From Pseudomonadota bacterium (GTDB taxonomy: Bacteria; Pseudomonadota; Gammaproteobacteria; Burkholderiales; Burkholderiaceae_C), in the NCBI GenBank assembly GCA_023410975.1, contig JAEYPG010000395.1, positions 1 through 16,282 on the forward strand: a DNA stretch of 16,282 bases. The letters are read 5' to 3'. Shown here piece after piece: positions 1-8,599 of this stretch; position 1 is the first letter of the stretch, and each line of letters begins with the position of its first letter. The position numbers were made by a program, and so were the translations under genes. The notes below the pieces were generated by a model. It did no database searches and was not told the origin of the DNA. It was given only the letters and a program-made list of their open reading frames with translations.

Positions 1-427
1 ACCACGAAGCCGGCTTGCGTGCGCCGTGGCGCGCCCTGCCCGTCTTCCCATTCGATGCGCCAGTCAGCCGCGCCCGCGTGCTCCACGCGGCGCACCAGCC
101 CCGCGCGCAAGTCCAGGCCGGCCAGCAGCGCGTCCTGCCACAGCGCTGCGTGCAGCGCCTGGCGCTGCACGACGAACTCGCCGTTCATCTCCACCCGCGC
201 CCCGGCCCAGCACGACAGCCGCCGCCACGGCGTGCCCAGCAGCCCCAGGGCCGTGCGGCAGCCCAGCTGCTGCAGCCCCTGCGCGACGCGGTAGGACAGC
301 CCTTCGACGGCAGGTTGCGGACGCGGCGGCCGATGACCAGCGGCGACAAACCCAGGCGCCGCAGCGCGATGGCCAGCGCCAGCGCGGCGGGACCGACGCC
401 GAGGATGGCGATGTCGGCGTGTTCCAT
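1..427 (-). pseudogene. qhpG: QhpG-like FAD-dependent monooxygenase, 5' part, frameshifted and cut by window edge
   Basis: The gene starts at ATG 427 and opens with MEHADIAILGVGPAALALAI, an FAD-binding Rossmann beta-alpha-beta. The fingerprint reads GxGPAA rather than the usual GxGxxG. The frame holds through LVIG (codon at 329-331) and then degrades. Continuing one base out of phase gives PRPQPAVEGLSYRVAQGL, typical of this flavoprotein family, and stays open to base 1. One missing C in the GGCCGCCGCG run near 320-331 would restore VIGPPRPQPAVEGLS. The start lies 7 bases after the corrected stop of the protease gene, as in qhp operons, where the flavin enzyme hydroxylates a Trp of the gamma subunit during CTQ cofactor formation. 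That role is known for the family and inferred here. It could be a real pseudogene or a sequencing error. The C-terminal part lies outside the window. Confidence 0.6.
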
Positions 428-434
428 GGGGTCC

Positions 435-1000
435 TCACGCATGCCGCTTCTCCGGCCCCACCCAGGCGGCCCGCAGATACAGTTGCGCCCCACCTCCGGC
501 GCCGGCACGCCCCGGGCCAGCAAAGCCCCTACCAACCCGCTGAAGCGCGCCGCCGCATAGCTCGCGCCGCCGCCGCGCGCGGCACTGTCACGCTCCAGGA
601 AGGGATGCGTGCCGAAGCCCGCCCCCTGCAGCCCCAGCCACGACACCTCGCCCGCCCGGCAGCGCGCGTCGTCCGACACCGCGATGCAGGACTCGAACGC
701 TGCCGGGTATACCGCCCCGCCGCGCGCCGGCGCCGACGCCACCAGCAGCACGCAGGCCTCGTGCGCCTGCCGGCATGCCGCCTCCAGCGCCGGGCTGCGC
801 GCGCGCAAGCCGAAACTCATGTTGATCACGTCCACCCGCTGCGCCGCCAGCCAGGCGATGGCCTGCGCCACGTCCGCCACCGAGGCGTCCAGGGCTTCGT
901 GGAACACCTGCGCGCTCAGCAGCCGCGCCGTCGGCAAGCCCTCCAGCACCAGCCGCGCCACGTGCGTGCCGTGGGCCAGGGCGGCGCGGCCATGGCGTCC
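435..1000 (-). pseudogene. qhpE: QhpE-like subtilisin (S8) protease, N-terminally truncated and frameshifted
   Basis: The reading frame begins directly after the TGA of the upstream remnant and contains the S8 His motif HGTHVARLVLEG (His codon 971-973), a VINMSFGL strand and the Ser motif GASYAAARFSG (Ser codon 560-562). The N-terminal Asp motif, normally some 30-50 residues before the His, is absent: only about ten codons separate the TGA from the His, and no in-frame ATG or plausible start precedes it. Near 484-492 the frame shifts. The open frame runs on into the flavoprotein gene, but one base over gives a normal C-terminus, QLYLRAAWVGPEKRHA followed by TGA at 435-437. In qhp operons this protease removes the leader peptide of the gamma subunit. 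Without Asp the triad is incomplete, so the product is probably inactive. The family assignment rests on motifs and neighbours. Confidence 0.6.
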
Positions 1001-1115
1001 TCAGCGGCGCACCACGCGCAGCGAGCTGGCGGACTGGTCGGCGCCGGCGGGCATCTGCACCGCGCCCAGCTTCTTCAGGCTCGACGCGTCGTAGAACGCC
1101 ACCTCGCGCGCCGCG
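1001..1115 (-). pseudogene. Possible C-terminal remnant of amine dehydrogenase beta subunit (QhpB-like)
   Basis: About 35 codons read REVAFYDASSLKKLGAVQMP and end with SSLRVVRR and TGA at 1001-1003. The pattern of a residue-rich 'vaFYDaxslkklgaVqmPaGaD' strand followed by a short end resembles the last blade of a seven-bladed beta-propeller such as the quinohemoprotein amine dehydrogenase beta subunit. It lies immediately before the QhpE-like gene and in the same strand order as a qhp operon (B, E, G). Upstream of about 1115 the similarity stops, and the sequence runs into the hairpin behind the LysR gene. The fragment has no start codon of its own and is best read as a leftover after a deletion. 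The identification is from memory of the family pattern and is tentative. Confidence 0.4.
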
Positions 1116-1147
1116 CCGGCAGATCGGTGCGAACCCGGAGGAAAGGT

Positions 1148-1164
1148 TGTTCCGTGGCGGAACA
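1148..1164 (-). terminator. Small hairpin behind the LysR gene
   Basis: A perfect 7-bp inverted repeat (TGTTCCG / CGGAACA, 3-base loop) lies about 25 bases after the LysR stop codon on the minus strand and is followed by ACCTTTCC. The T content is low, so terminator function is only possible. It also marks the boundary between the LysR gene and the decayed qhp remnants. Confidence 0.3.
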
Positions 1165-1188
1165 GGTGGGCGCTCGGGGGAGTGGGCT

Positions 1189-2187
1189 TCAGCGGGCGCT
1201 GTTGCCGGCGGCGCGGCGCGAACGCACCGCGCCCGTGGGGGTGGAGAGGCGCTGGTCCACCGCGGAATCCGCCGAGGGCTCGGTCAGCTGGTTGCCCCAG
1301 GACTCGACCAGCTGCTGCACCGTCTCGGCCACCGTCCGGGATGCCGGCGAGAGCTTGCCTTGCCTGGGAAAGCCCAAGGTCACGTGGCGCACCAGGTCCG
1401 GCTTCACGAGGCGGCTGGCCTGCAGCTGCCCGCGCTCCAGCTCGACCTTCAGGGAATACGGCCCCAGCACCGAGTACAGCCCGGGCGTGTGGATCACCAA
1501 TTCCTTCTGCACGGTCAGGGAGTCGGCTTCCATCACGGCGTCGAGCTTGAAGCCCAGGCTGCGCGCCGTCTCGTCCAGGGCATGGCGCCAGTGGCCGGGG
1601 CGGCGGGGCAGCACCAGCTTCAGGCCGGCCAGCTTCGCGAAGTCCACCGTGGGCTCGTTGGTGAGCGCGTCGCCCGGGGCCGACACCACGTAGGTGTGCG
1701 CCACGCACAGCAGCTTCTCCTCGCGCCCGCTCGGCCGCTGGAAGCGGAACAGGACGGCCAGGTCCACCGTGCCGCTGTCCAGCATCGCGTCCAGCTCGGT
1801 GCCCTGCGCCTCGATGACGTTGAGCCGGATGCCGGGATGCTCCACCCGCAGCCGCTGGAACAGCCGCGTCATGAGCGGATGGGCCGCCGCCGGGACGATG
1901 CCCAGCTTCACCTCGCCGACGACCTTGCCGGCGTCGGCACGCAGCTCGTCCATCAGCTGCTCGGTGTCCTGCAGCCAGCGGCGCAGGCGCTGCGCGGTGT
2001 ACTCGCCCACCTCCGTCAAGGTCACGCCGCGGCCGGTGCGCCGGAACAGCGGGCTGCCGCACTGCGCCTCGAAATCGCTGACCTGGCGGCTGATGTGCGA
2101 CTGCACCGTCTGCCGGCGCGCCGCCACCTTGCTGATGCTGCCCGCCTCGGCCACCTCCAGGAACAGCTTGACGCTGGCCAGGTTCAT
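1189..2187 (-). CDS. LysR-family transcriptional regulator
   Basis: This is a 332-residue protein with an N-terminal winged helix-turn-helix (about residues 1-60: MNLASVKLFLEVAEAGSISK, then SHISRQVSDFE and the wing SPLFRRTGRGVTLTEVG). A linker helix follows (about 60-90) and then a LysR substrate-binding domain beginning around VGEVKLGIVP (about 91-300). Usual family length is 290-320; the extra is a low-complexity tail. ATG at 2187 is preceded by AGGGGG at a good distance. It is transcribed divergently from the FAH-hyuAB operon with 157 bases between the starts, the usual arrangement for a LysR activator of its neighbour. The ligand is probably a substrate or intermediate of that operon, which is inference. 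The gene ends next to the decayed qhp remnants and has no evident link to them. Confidence 0.93.
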   Translation of the reverse strand: MNLASVKLFLEVAEAGSISKVAARRQTVQSHISRQVSDFEAQCGSPLFRRTGRGVTLTEVGEYTAQRLRRWLQDTEQLMDELRADAGKVVGEVKLGIVPAAAHPLMTRLFQRLRVEHPGIRLNVIEAQGTELDAMLDSGTVDLAVLFRFQRPSGREEKLLCVAHTYVVSAPGDALTNEPTVDFAKLAGLKLVLPRRPGHWRHALDETARSLGFKLDAVMEADSLTVQKELVIHTPGLYSVLGPYSLKVELERGQLQASRLVKPDLVRHVTLGFPRQGKLSPASRTVAETVQQLVESWGNQLTEPSADSAVDQRLSTPTGAVRSRRAAGNSAR

Positions 2188-2225
2188 GGTTTCCCCCTAC
2201 GACCCATGCCAAACAAGGCAAGTCT

Positions 2226-2240
2226 GAATCCTTTGGATTC
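2226..2240. promoter_or_regulatory. Candidate operator palindrome between LysR gene and FAH-hyu operon
   Basis: GAATCC TTT GGATTC is a perfect 6-bp inverted repeat with a 3-base spacer, AT-richer than its surroundings. It is placed between the divergent starts, 38 bases upstream of the LysR start and about 105 bases upstream of the FAH start. Symmetry and position fit a LysR-type binding site. I could not assign convincing -35/-10 boxes on either strand. Confidence 0.45.
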
Positions 2241-2344
2241 TATCTAGGCGGAAATCTGGTCCGTTTCTACAGTGCCTTCCATTCGCTGCCGTGCCCTGAT
2301 GTCCCCCGCGCGGCCTCCACAGCGGTCAACAAGAGGAGCCACTT

Positions 2345-3196
2345 TTGAAACTCGCCAGCTTCAGCCACCAGGGTCGCGCCGCCTACGGCGTCGCACAGCC
2401 CGACCACTACATCCTTCCCGCTGCCGAGTTCCTGGGCCGCTTTCCGGACCTGGCGTCGGTGCTGCGTGCCGGCGCGCTGGCCGAGCTCGAAGCCGCGGTG
2501 CGCAACGGTGGCACCCAGGTGCCGCTCAACGCCGTGCAGGCGCTGCCGGTGATCCCGGCGCCCGGCAAGATCTTCTGCGTGGGCCTGAACTACAAGACCC
2601 ATGTCGCCGAGATGAAGCGCGCCGACGCGGAGTACCCGGCCATCTTCGTCCGCTTCGCCGACAGCCTGATCGCCGCGGGCGACACCCTGCTGCGGCCGAG
2701 CTTCTCCGAGCGCTTCGACTACGAGGGCGAGCTGGCCATCGTCATCGGCAAGGGCGGCCGCCACATCAGCCAGGACGACGCCTTCAGCCACATCGCCGGC
2801 TACGCCTGCTTCAACGACGGCAGCGTGCGCGACTGGCAGCGCCACACCCACCAGTGGACGCCGGGCAAGAACTTCCCCGGCACCGGCGCCTTCGGCCCGT
2901 ACCTCGTCACGGCCGACGAGGTGGGCGACGTCAACGCGCTCACGCTGCAGACGCGCCTCAACGGCGACGTGGTGCAGAAGGCCTCGCTGTCGGACCTGAT
3001 CTTCACCATCCCGGTGGTCATCGAATACCTCTCGCGCTTCACGCCGCTGTCCCCCGGCGACGTGATCGCCACCGGCACGCCCGGGGGCGTGGGCGACAAG
3101 CGCACCCCGCCCCTCTACATGAAGGACGGCGACGTGGTCGAGGTCGAGATCACCGGCCTGGGCACCCTCCGCAACCCCGTCGGCACGGCGGCCTGA
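2345..3196 (+). CDS. Fumarylacetoacetate hydrolase (FAH) family protein
   Basis: This 283-residue protein has the usual length for the short FAH branch. A small N-terminal domain (about 1-70) precedes the catalytic fold starting at KIFCVGLNYKTHVAEM. The metal ligands are visible: DYEGEL (E127 and E129) and FNDGSVRDWQ (D158). The glycine-rich VIATGTPGGVGDKRTPP near the C-terminus is also typical. The start is TTG at 2345, supported by GAGGAG at 2333-2338 with a 6-base spacing. Relatives hydrolyse acylpyruvates or fumarylacetoacetate, decarboxylate oxaloacetate, or isomerise and hydrate ring-cleavage products, so the reaction cannot be fixed from sequence. It is the first gene of the operon, 28 bases before hyuA, and probably acts on the product or a side chain of the HyuAB substrate (inference). 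Confidence 0.92.
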   Translation: MKLASFSHQGRAAYGVAQPDHYILPAAEFLGRFPDLASVLRAGALAELEAAVRNGGTQVPLNAVQALPVIPAPGKIFCVGLNYKTHVAEMKRADAEYPAIFVRFADSLIAAGDTLLRPSFSERFDYEGELAIVIGKGGRHISQDDAFSHIAGYACFNDGSVRDWQRHTHQWTPGKNFPGTGAFGPYLVTADEVGDVNALTLQTRLNGDVVQKASLSDLIFTIPVVIEYLSRFTPLSPGDVIATGTPGGVGDKRTPPLYMKDGDVVEVEITGLGTLRNPVGTAA

Positions 3197-3224
3197 CGCG
3201 CTGCAAGCAACCCGGTTCACCACC

Positions 3225-5300
3225 ATGGCAAACAAACCCCAACTGCGCATCGCCGTCGACATCGGCGGCACCTTCACCGACATGGCCGCCTTCGACGAGG
3301 CCAGCGGCAAGCTGCTGTTCGGCAAGGCGCTGTCCACGCACGGCGAGCTGGTCAAGGGCATCCAGGCCACGATCGACAACGCGAAGATCGACTGGCGCGA
3401 CGGCCACCTGTTCCTGCACGGCTCCACCATCGCCATCAACACGCTGCTGGAGCGCAACGGCGCCAAGACCGCGCTGCTGATCACCGAGGGCTTCCGCGAC
3501 ATCTACGAGATCGGCCGCGTCAACCGCCCCGACGCCTACAACCTGTTCTTCAACAAGCACACGCCGCTGGTCAAGCGCTCGCTGCGCTTCGAGGTGGCCG
3601 AGCGGCTGCGCGCCGACGGCAGCACGCACAAGCCGCTGGACGAAGGCGCCGTGCGCGAGCTGGCGCGCGATCTCAAGGGCGAGGGCGTGGAGGCGGTGGC
3701 CGTGCTGCTGCTGCACTCCTACCGCAACCCGGCGCACGAGCAGCGGGTGAAGCAGATCATCCAGGAAGAGATCCCGGGCGCCTTCGTGTGCGCCTCGCAC
3801 GAGCTGTCGCAGGAGTACCGCGAGTTCGAGCGCGTCTCCACGGCCGTGGCCAACGCCTACGTCGGCCCGCGCGTGTCAGAGTACCTCGGCCAGCTGGAGA
3901 CGCACCTGGGCAGCAAGGGTTTCCAAGGCGACTTCTACATCGTGCAGTCCACCGGCGGCCTGTTCCCGGTGGAGCACGCCAAGGTGGGCTGCGTGCGCAT
4001 GCTGGAGTCGGGCCCCGCGGCGGGCGTGATCGGCGCGCAGGCCATCTGCGCGCAGCTGGGCATGGGCGACGCCATCGCCTTCGACATGGGTGGCACCACG
4101 GCCAAGGCGGGCGTGATCAGCGAGGGCCGGCCGCTGACCACGGGTTCGGCGCTGATCGGCGGCTACGAGCGCGCGCTGCCGATCCAGATCCCGATGATGG
4201 ACATCCACGAGGTCGGCACCGGCGGCGGCTCCATCGCCCGCGTCGAGACCGGCAACGCGCTGCGCGTGGGCCCGCAGAGCGCGGGCTCCATCCCGGGCCC
4301 GGTCGCCTACGGCCGCGGCGGCACCGAGCCGACCGTGACCGACGCCAACCTGCTGCTGGGCCGCCTGGACGCGGACCACTTCCTGGGCGGCGAGCTGAAG
4401 CTGGACATGGACGGCTGCCAGAAGCAGATGCGCGAGCGCGTCGCCAAGCCGCTGGGGCTGGACCCGACGGAAGCGGCCGACGGCATCCTGCGCATCGCGG
4501 TGACGCAGATGTCGCACGCGGTGAAGGCCGTGACCACCGAGCGCGGCCTGGACGCCGGCAGCTTCACGATGGTGGTCTACGGCGGCGCCGGCCCGCTGCA
4601 CGCCTCGGCCATCGCCCGCGAGATCGGCATCCGCAAGGTGCTCATCCCGTATGCGCCGGGCTACTTCTCGGCCTACGGCATGCTGTTCTCGGACCTGCGT
4701 TACGACTACGTGCGCTCGGTCTTCCGCAAGCTCAACGACGTCTCCTTCGAGGAGATCGAGGCGGCCTACAAGACGATGGAGGACGAGGGCCGCGCCGCGC
4801 TGGCGCAGTCCGGCGTCAAGCCCGACGGTGTCGTGATCGAGCGCGCCGCGGACATGCGCTACGTCGGCCAGGAGCACGCCGTCACGGTGGACCTGCCCAT
4901 GGCCTTCTTCGAGAGCAAGGACCGCTCGGCCATCAAGCAGCAGTTCGACGAGCTGCACAAGGTGCGCTACGGCACCTCGGCGCCCAAGGAGCCGGCCGAC
5001 CTGGTGAGCCTGCGCGTGACGGTGCTGGGCACGATGAAGAAGCCGCCCAGGCACAGCGTCGAGGCCGGCACCGCCACGCCCGAGAAGAACGCGGTGCGTG
5101 CCGTCAAGCCGGTGTATTTCCGCCAGGGCGGCTGGGCCGACACGCCCGTCTATATCCGCGACCACCTGCGCTCGGGCAACGCCATCGCCGGCCCGGCGCT
5201 GATCGAGGAACACGCCTCCACCACGGTCGTGCAGCCCGGCGACGAGCTGCGCGTGGATGAACTGGGCAACCTGCAAATCTCCATCGGGAGCGACCGCTGA
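3225..5300 (+). CDS. hyuA: Hydantoinase/oxoprolinase family protein, subunit A
   Basis: A 691-residue ATP-dependent subunit of the HyuA/oxoprolinase family. The ASKHA-type nucleotide fold is clear: phosphate-1 motif VDIGGTFTD near the N-terminus, HGSTIAINTLLERNGAKTAL in the first domain, phosphate-2 motif FDMGGTTAK around residue 287, VGTGGGSIA, and the adenosine motif VVYGGAGPLH. Length matches HyuA, CapA and the ATPase subunits of acetone/acetophenone carboxylases. Known relatives activate an amide or enolate oxygen by phosphorylation and work with a HyuB partner. The hyuB start overlaps this stop (TGATG at 5298-5302), so the two are translationally coupled. No strong ribosome-binding site precedes ATG 3225, so coupling to the FAH gene is likely. 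The substrate is not readable: hydantoin, 5-oxoproline, a lactam or a ketone are all possible. Confidence 0.95.
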   Translation: MANKPQLRIAVDIGGTFTDMAAFDEASGKLLFGKALSTHGELVKGIQATIDNAKIDWRDGHLFLHGSTIAINTLLERNGAKTALLITEGFRDIYEIGRVNRPDAYNLFFNKHTPLVKRSLRFEVAERLRADGSTHKPLDEGAVRELARDLKGEGVEAVAVLLLHSYRNPAHEQRVKQIIQEEIPGAFVCASHELSQEYREFERVSTAVANAYVGPRVSEYLGQLETHLGSKGFQGDFYIVQSTGGLFPVEHAKVGCVRMLESGPAAGVIGAQAICAQLGMGDAIAFDMGGTTAKAGVISEGRPLTTGSALIGGYERALPIQIPMMDIHEVGTGGGSIARVETGNALRVGPQSAGSIPGPVAYGRGGTEPTVTDANLLLGRLDADHFLGGELKLDMDGCQKQMRERVAKPLGLDPTEAADGILRIAVTQMSHAVKAVTTERGLDAGSFTMVVYGGAGPLHASAIAREIGIRKVLIPYAPGYFSAYGMLFSDLRYDYVRSVFRKLNDVSFEEIEAAYKTMEDEGRAALAQSGVKPDGVVIERAADMRYVGQEHAVTVDLPMAFFESKDRSAIKQQFDELHKVRYGTSAPKEPADLVSLRVTVLGTMKKPPRHSVEAGTATPEKNAVRAVKPVYFRQGGWADTPVYIRDHLRSGNAIAGPALIEEHASTTVVQPGDELRVDELGNLQISIGSDR

Positions 5301-7105
5301 TGAGCACCGTCACCAACAACGCCGCCAACGCCGCGGCCACCGTCGATCCGGTCACCGTCGAGATCATCCGCAACGGCCTCTACGCCGTGACGGAGGAGAT
5401 GAAGACCAACCTGACCCGCACGGCCTACAACCTCATCATCTACGAGGCCCTGGACTTCACGGTCGGCCTGTTCACGAAGGAAGGCGACACGGTCTCCATC
5501 GGCCTGGGCCTGCCGATGTTCATCCGCGGCATGTCGGAGACCGTCAAGGCCAAGATCCGCCACTTCGGCTACGAGAACATCAAGCCCGGCGACATCCTGG
5601 TCACCAACGACGCCTACACCACCGGCAGCCACCTGAACCACTTCACGTTCACCATGCCGGTGTTCCATGAGGGCCGGCTGGAGGGCTTCACCTGCTGCAT
5701 GGCGCACTGGCTGGACGTGGGCGGCACGCTGGGCAACGTGACCACCGACATCTTCAGCGAGGGAATCCAGATCCCCATCATGAAGTACCAGCGCGAGGGC
5801 GTTGTCAACCAGGACCTCATCGACATCATCGCGATGAACGTGCGCCTGGCCGAGCGCGCGCTGGGCGACCTGAGGGCGCAGATCACGGCCATCACCACCG
5901 GCGAGCGCCGCTACGTGGAGCTGCTGCAGCGCTACGGCGCCGATGCGGTCAACGGCTCGATCCGCCAGATCATGGACGCTTCCGAAGCCCTGGCGCGCAA
6001 GAACACGCTGTCCATTCCCGACGGCACCTACGAGGCCGAGTCCTTCATGGACGACGACGGCCTGGAGATCGGCAAGCGCATCCCGATCCGCGTCAAGGTC
6101 ATCGTCAAGGGCGACGAGATGACGGTGGACCTCTCGGACGTCAGCAAGCAGGTTCGCGGCTTCTACAACTCGGGCTTCACCACCGGCATCGCCTGCGCGC
6201 AGGTGGCCTACAAGTGCCTGACCACGCCCACCGACTACCCGGTCAACGACGGGTCCTTCCGGCCGCTGAAGGTGGTCATGCCCATGGGCACGGTCATCAG
6301 CGCCGAGCGTCCCTACCCGATGCGCGTGTGGATGACCTTCCCGATGACGGTGATCGACACCATCTTCAAGGCGCTGGCGCCGGCCATTCCCGACCGCTCC
6401 ATCGCCGGCCACCACGCCGACCTGGTGTTCCCCAACATCCACGGTATCTCGCCGGAGGACGGGCGCCTGTTCATCGTGGGCATCGGGCCGCTGGGCGGCG
6501 GCTGGGGCGCCAAGTCCAAGGAGGACGGCGTGTCGGTGACGGTGTGCATCAACGACGGCGACACCCACAACAGCCCCACCGAGCAGCTGGAGGCCAAGTA
6601 CCCGGTGCTGGTCGAGAAGTACGAGATCCGCAAGGACAGCGGCGGCGCGGGCCAGTACCGCGGCGGCCTGGGCGCGGAGATGGTGGTGCAGGCGCTGTCG
6701 CCCTTCACCGTCACCACCCGCATCGACCGCGTGCACTGCAAGCCCTGGGGCCTGGAAGGCGGCGGCGACGCCATGGGCAACGGCCTGGCCGTGCGCCACA
6801 AGGGCGAGTGGAAGACCGACCACCCCAACGCCAAGATCTTCAACGTGCGCCTGGAGCGCGGCGACGCCTACAAGATGCTCTCGGGCGGCGGCGGCGGCTT
6901 CGGCAACCCGCTGGACCGGGAGCTGGACAAGGTGGCCGAGGACGTGCGCGAGGGCTACGTGAGCGCGGAAGTGGCGCGCGAGGTCTACAAGGTGGTCCTG
7001 GACTCCAGGGGCCACGTGGACGCCGATGCGACGGCCGCGCTGCGCAACGCGCCTGCCGCCAGCGCCGACGGCGCCGCCGACGACCTCGCCTGGGCCGGCC
7101 AGTGA
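5300..7105 (+). CDS. hyuB: Hydantoinase/oxoprolinase family protein, subunit B
   Basis: A 601-residue HyuB-family subunit, partner of HyuA. Family landmarks are DPVTVEIIRNGLYAVTEEM near the N-terminus, the acidic GDILVTNDAYTTGSHLNHF segment (N103, D104, H111, H114), AHWLDVGG (H136, D139), IGPLGGGWGAK, the GGGLG-type core and a C-terminal GGGGGFGNPLDR. In most HyuB proteins the metal-site segment reads NDPYxGGTHLPD and AHxxDxGGxxPGS. Here it is NDAYTTGSHLNH with H in place of the last D, and the PGS segment is TLGN, so the metal or substrate may differ. It starts with a 1-base overlap on hyuA and ends in a GTGA overlap with the next small gene. The frame is intact. Confidence 0.95.
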   Translation: MSTVTNNAANAAATVDPVTVEIIRNGLYAVTEEMKTNLTRTAYNLIIYEALDFTVGLFTKEGDTVSIGLGLPMFIRGMSETVKAKIRHFGYENIKPGDILVTNDAYTTGSHLNHFTFTMPVFHEGRLEGFTCCMAHWLDVGGTLGNVTTDIFSEGIQIPIMKYQREGVVNQDLIDIIAMNVRLAERALGDLRAQITAITTGERRYVELLQRYGADAVNGSIRQIMDASEALARKNTLSIPDGTYEAESFMDDDGLEIGKRIPIRVKVIVKGDEMTVDLSDVSKQVRGFYNSGFTTGIACAQVAYKCLTTPTDYPVNDGSFRPLKVVMPMGTVISAERPYPMRVWMTFPMTVIDTIFKALAPAIPDRSIAGHHADLVFPNIHGISPEDGRLFIVGIGPLGGGWGAKSKEDGVSVTVCINDGDTHNSPTEQLEAKYPVLVEKYEIRKDSGGAGQYRGGLGAEMVVQALSPFTVTTRIDRVHCKPWGLEGGGDAMGNGLAVRHKGEWKTDHPNAKIFNVRLERGDAYKMLSGGGGGFGNPLDRELDKVAEDVREGYVSAEVAREVYKVVLDSRGHVDADATAALRNAPAASADGAADDLAWAGQ

Positions 7106-7482
7106 GCACCGCCGTGGCCGACGACCTCGCGCACAAGGCCGGCGCGCTGCTGGATCTGTGGAGCCAGCTCTCGGCCCACCACGTCGTGCTGGGCTCGGGC
7201 TGCGCCTGCGGCGTGGGCGGCGTGAGCCTGCGGCTGGAGGACTTCGAGCTCGACATCGTTGGCTACCTGGAGGACGCCGGCCTGCGCTGCGACGTGGCGG
7301 CGGTGGTCGGGTTCTTCCAGGCGCTGCAGGCCGCGCCGCAGCCCTCGCAGCCGCTGCTGGCGCTGCTGCACGACATGCAGCAGGAGCGGCTGCCGGGCGA
7401 GGTGGCCGCCTGGCTGCTGCCGCGGATGGAGCGCACGCTGCGCTCCTTCGCCGAGCTGCACGGCCCCAAGGGCCAGGGCTGA
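7102..7482 (+). CDS. Conserved-context small protein with GCACG motif, function unknown
   Basis: A 126-residue protein starting at GTG 7102, which overlaps the hyuB stop as GTGA. The stop is at 7480-7482, 4 bases before the CobW gene. I do not recognise the family. It is soluble in appearance, with no signal peptide or membrane segment. The N-terminal helix (LAHKAGALLDLWSQLSAHHV) leads into GSGCACGVGG (C34, C36 after H26 and H27). One further Cys (C63) follows in DAGLRCDVAAVVGFFQAL, and the C-terminal third looks helical. The Cys/His cluster and position between HyuB and a CobW GTPase suggest a metal-binding accessory or small enzyme subunit, comparable in place and size to the small subunits of acetone and acetophenone carboxylases. 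This is inference from context and no homology is claimed. Codon use and overlaps make it a real gene. Confidence 0.8.
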   Translation: MSTAVADDLAHKAGALLDLWSQLSAHHVVLGSGCACGVGGVSLRLEDFELDIVGYLEDAGLRCDVAAVVGFFQALQAAPQPSQPLLALLHDMQQERLPGEVAAWLLPRMERTLRSFAELHGPKGQG

Positions 7483-7486
7483 GGCG

Positions 7487-8566
<1,080 letters not shown>

Positions 8567-8599
8567 TTCCACGAATCCCGACAAACCGTAGGAGACAAG

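Noticed and set aside
185..961. Single protease-flavoprotein fusion protein read from a GTG at 961
   Set aside because: The fusion arises only because of the frameshift near 488. The GTG is an internal codon of the HGTHVA motif, and the restored frame gives a proper protease stop and a separate flavoprotein start.
26..1693. 555-codon plus-strand open frame across the qhp remnants and LysR gene
   Set aside because: Low-complexity Arg/Ala/Pro composition without domains. The minus strand carries HTH, protease and FAD motifs over the same bases.
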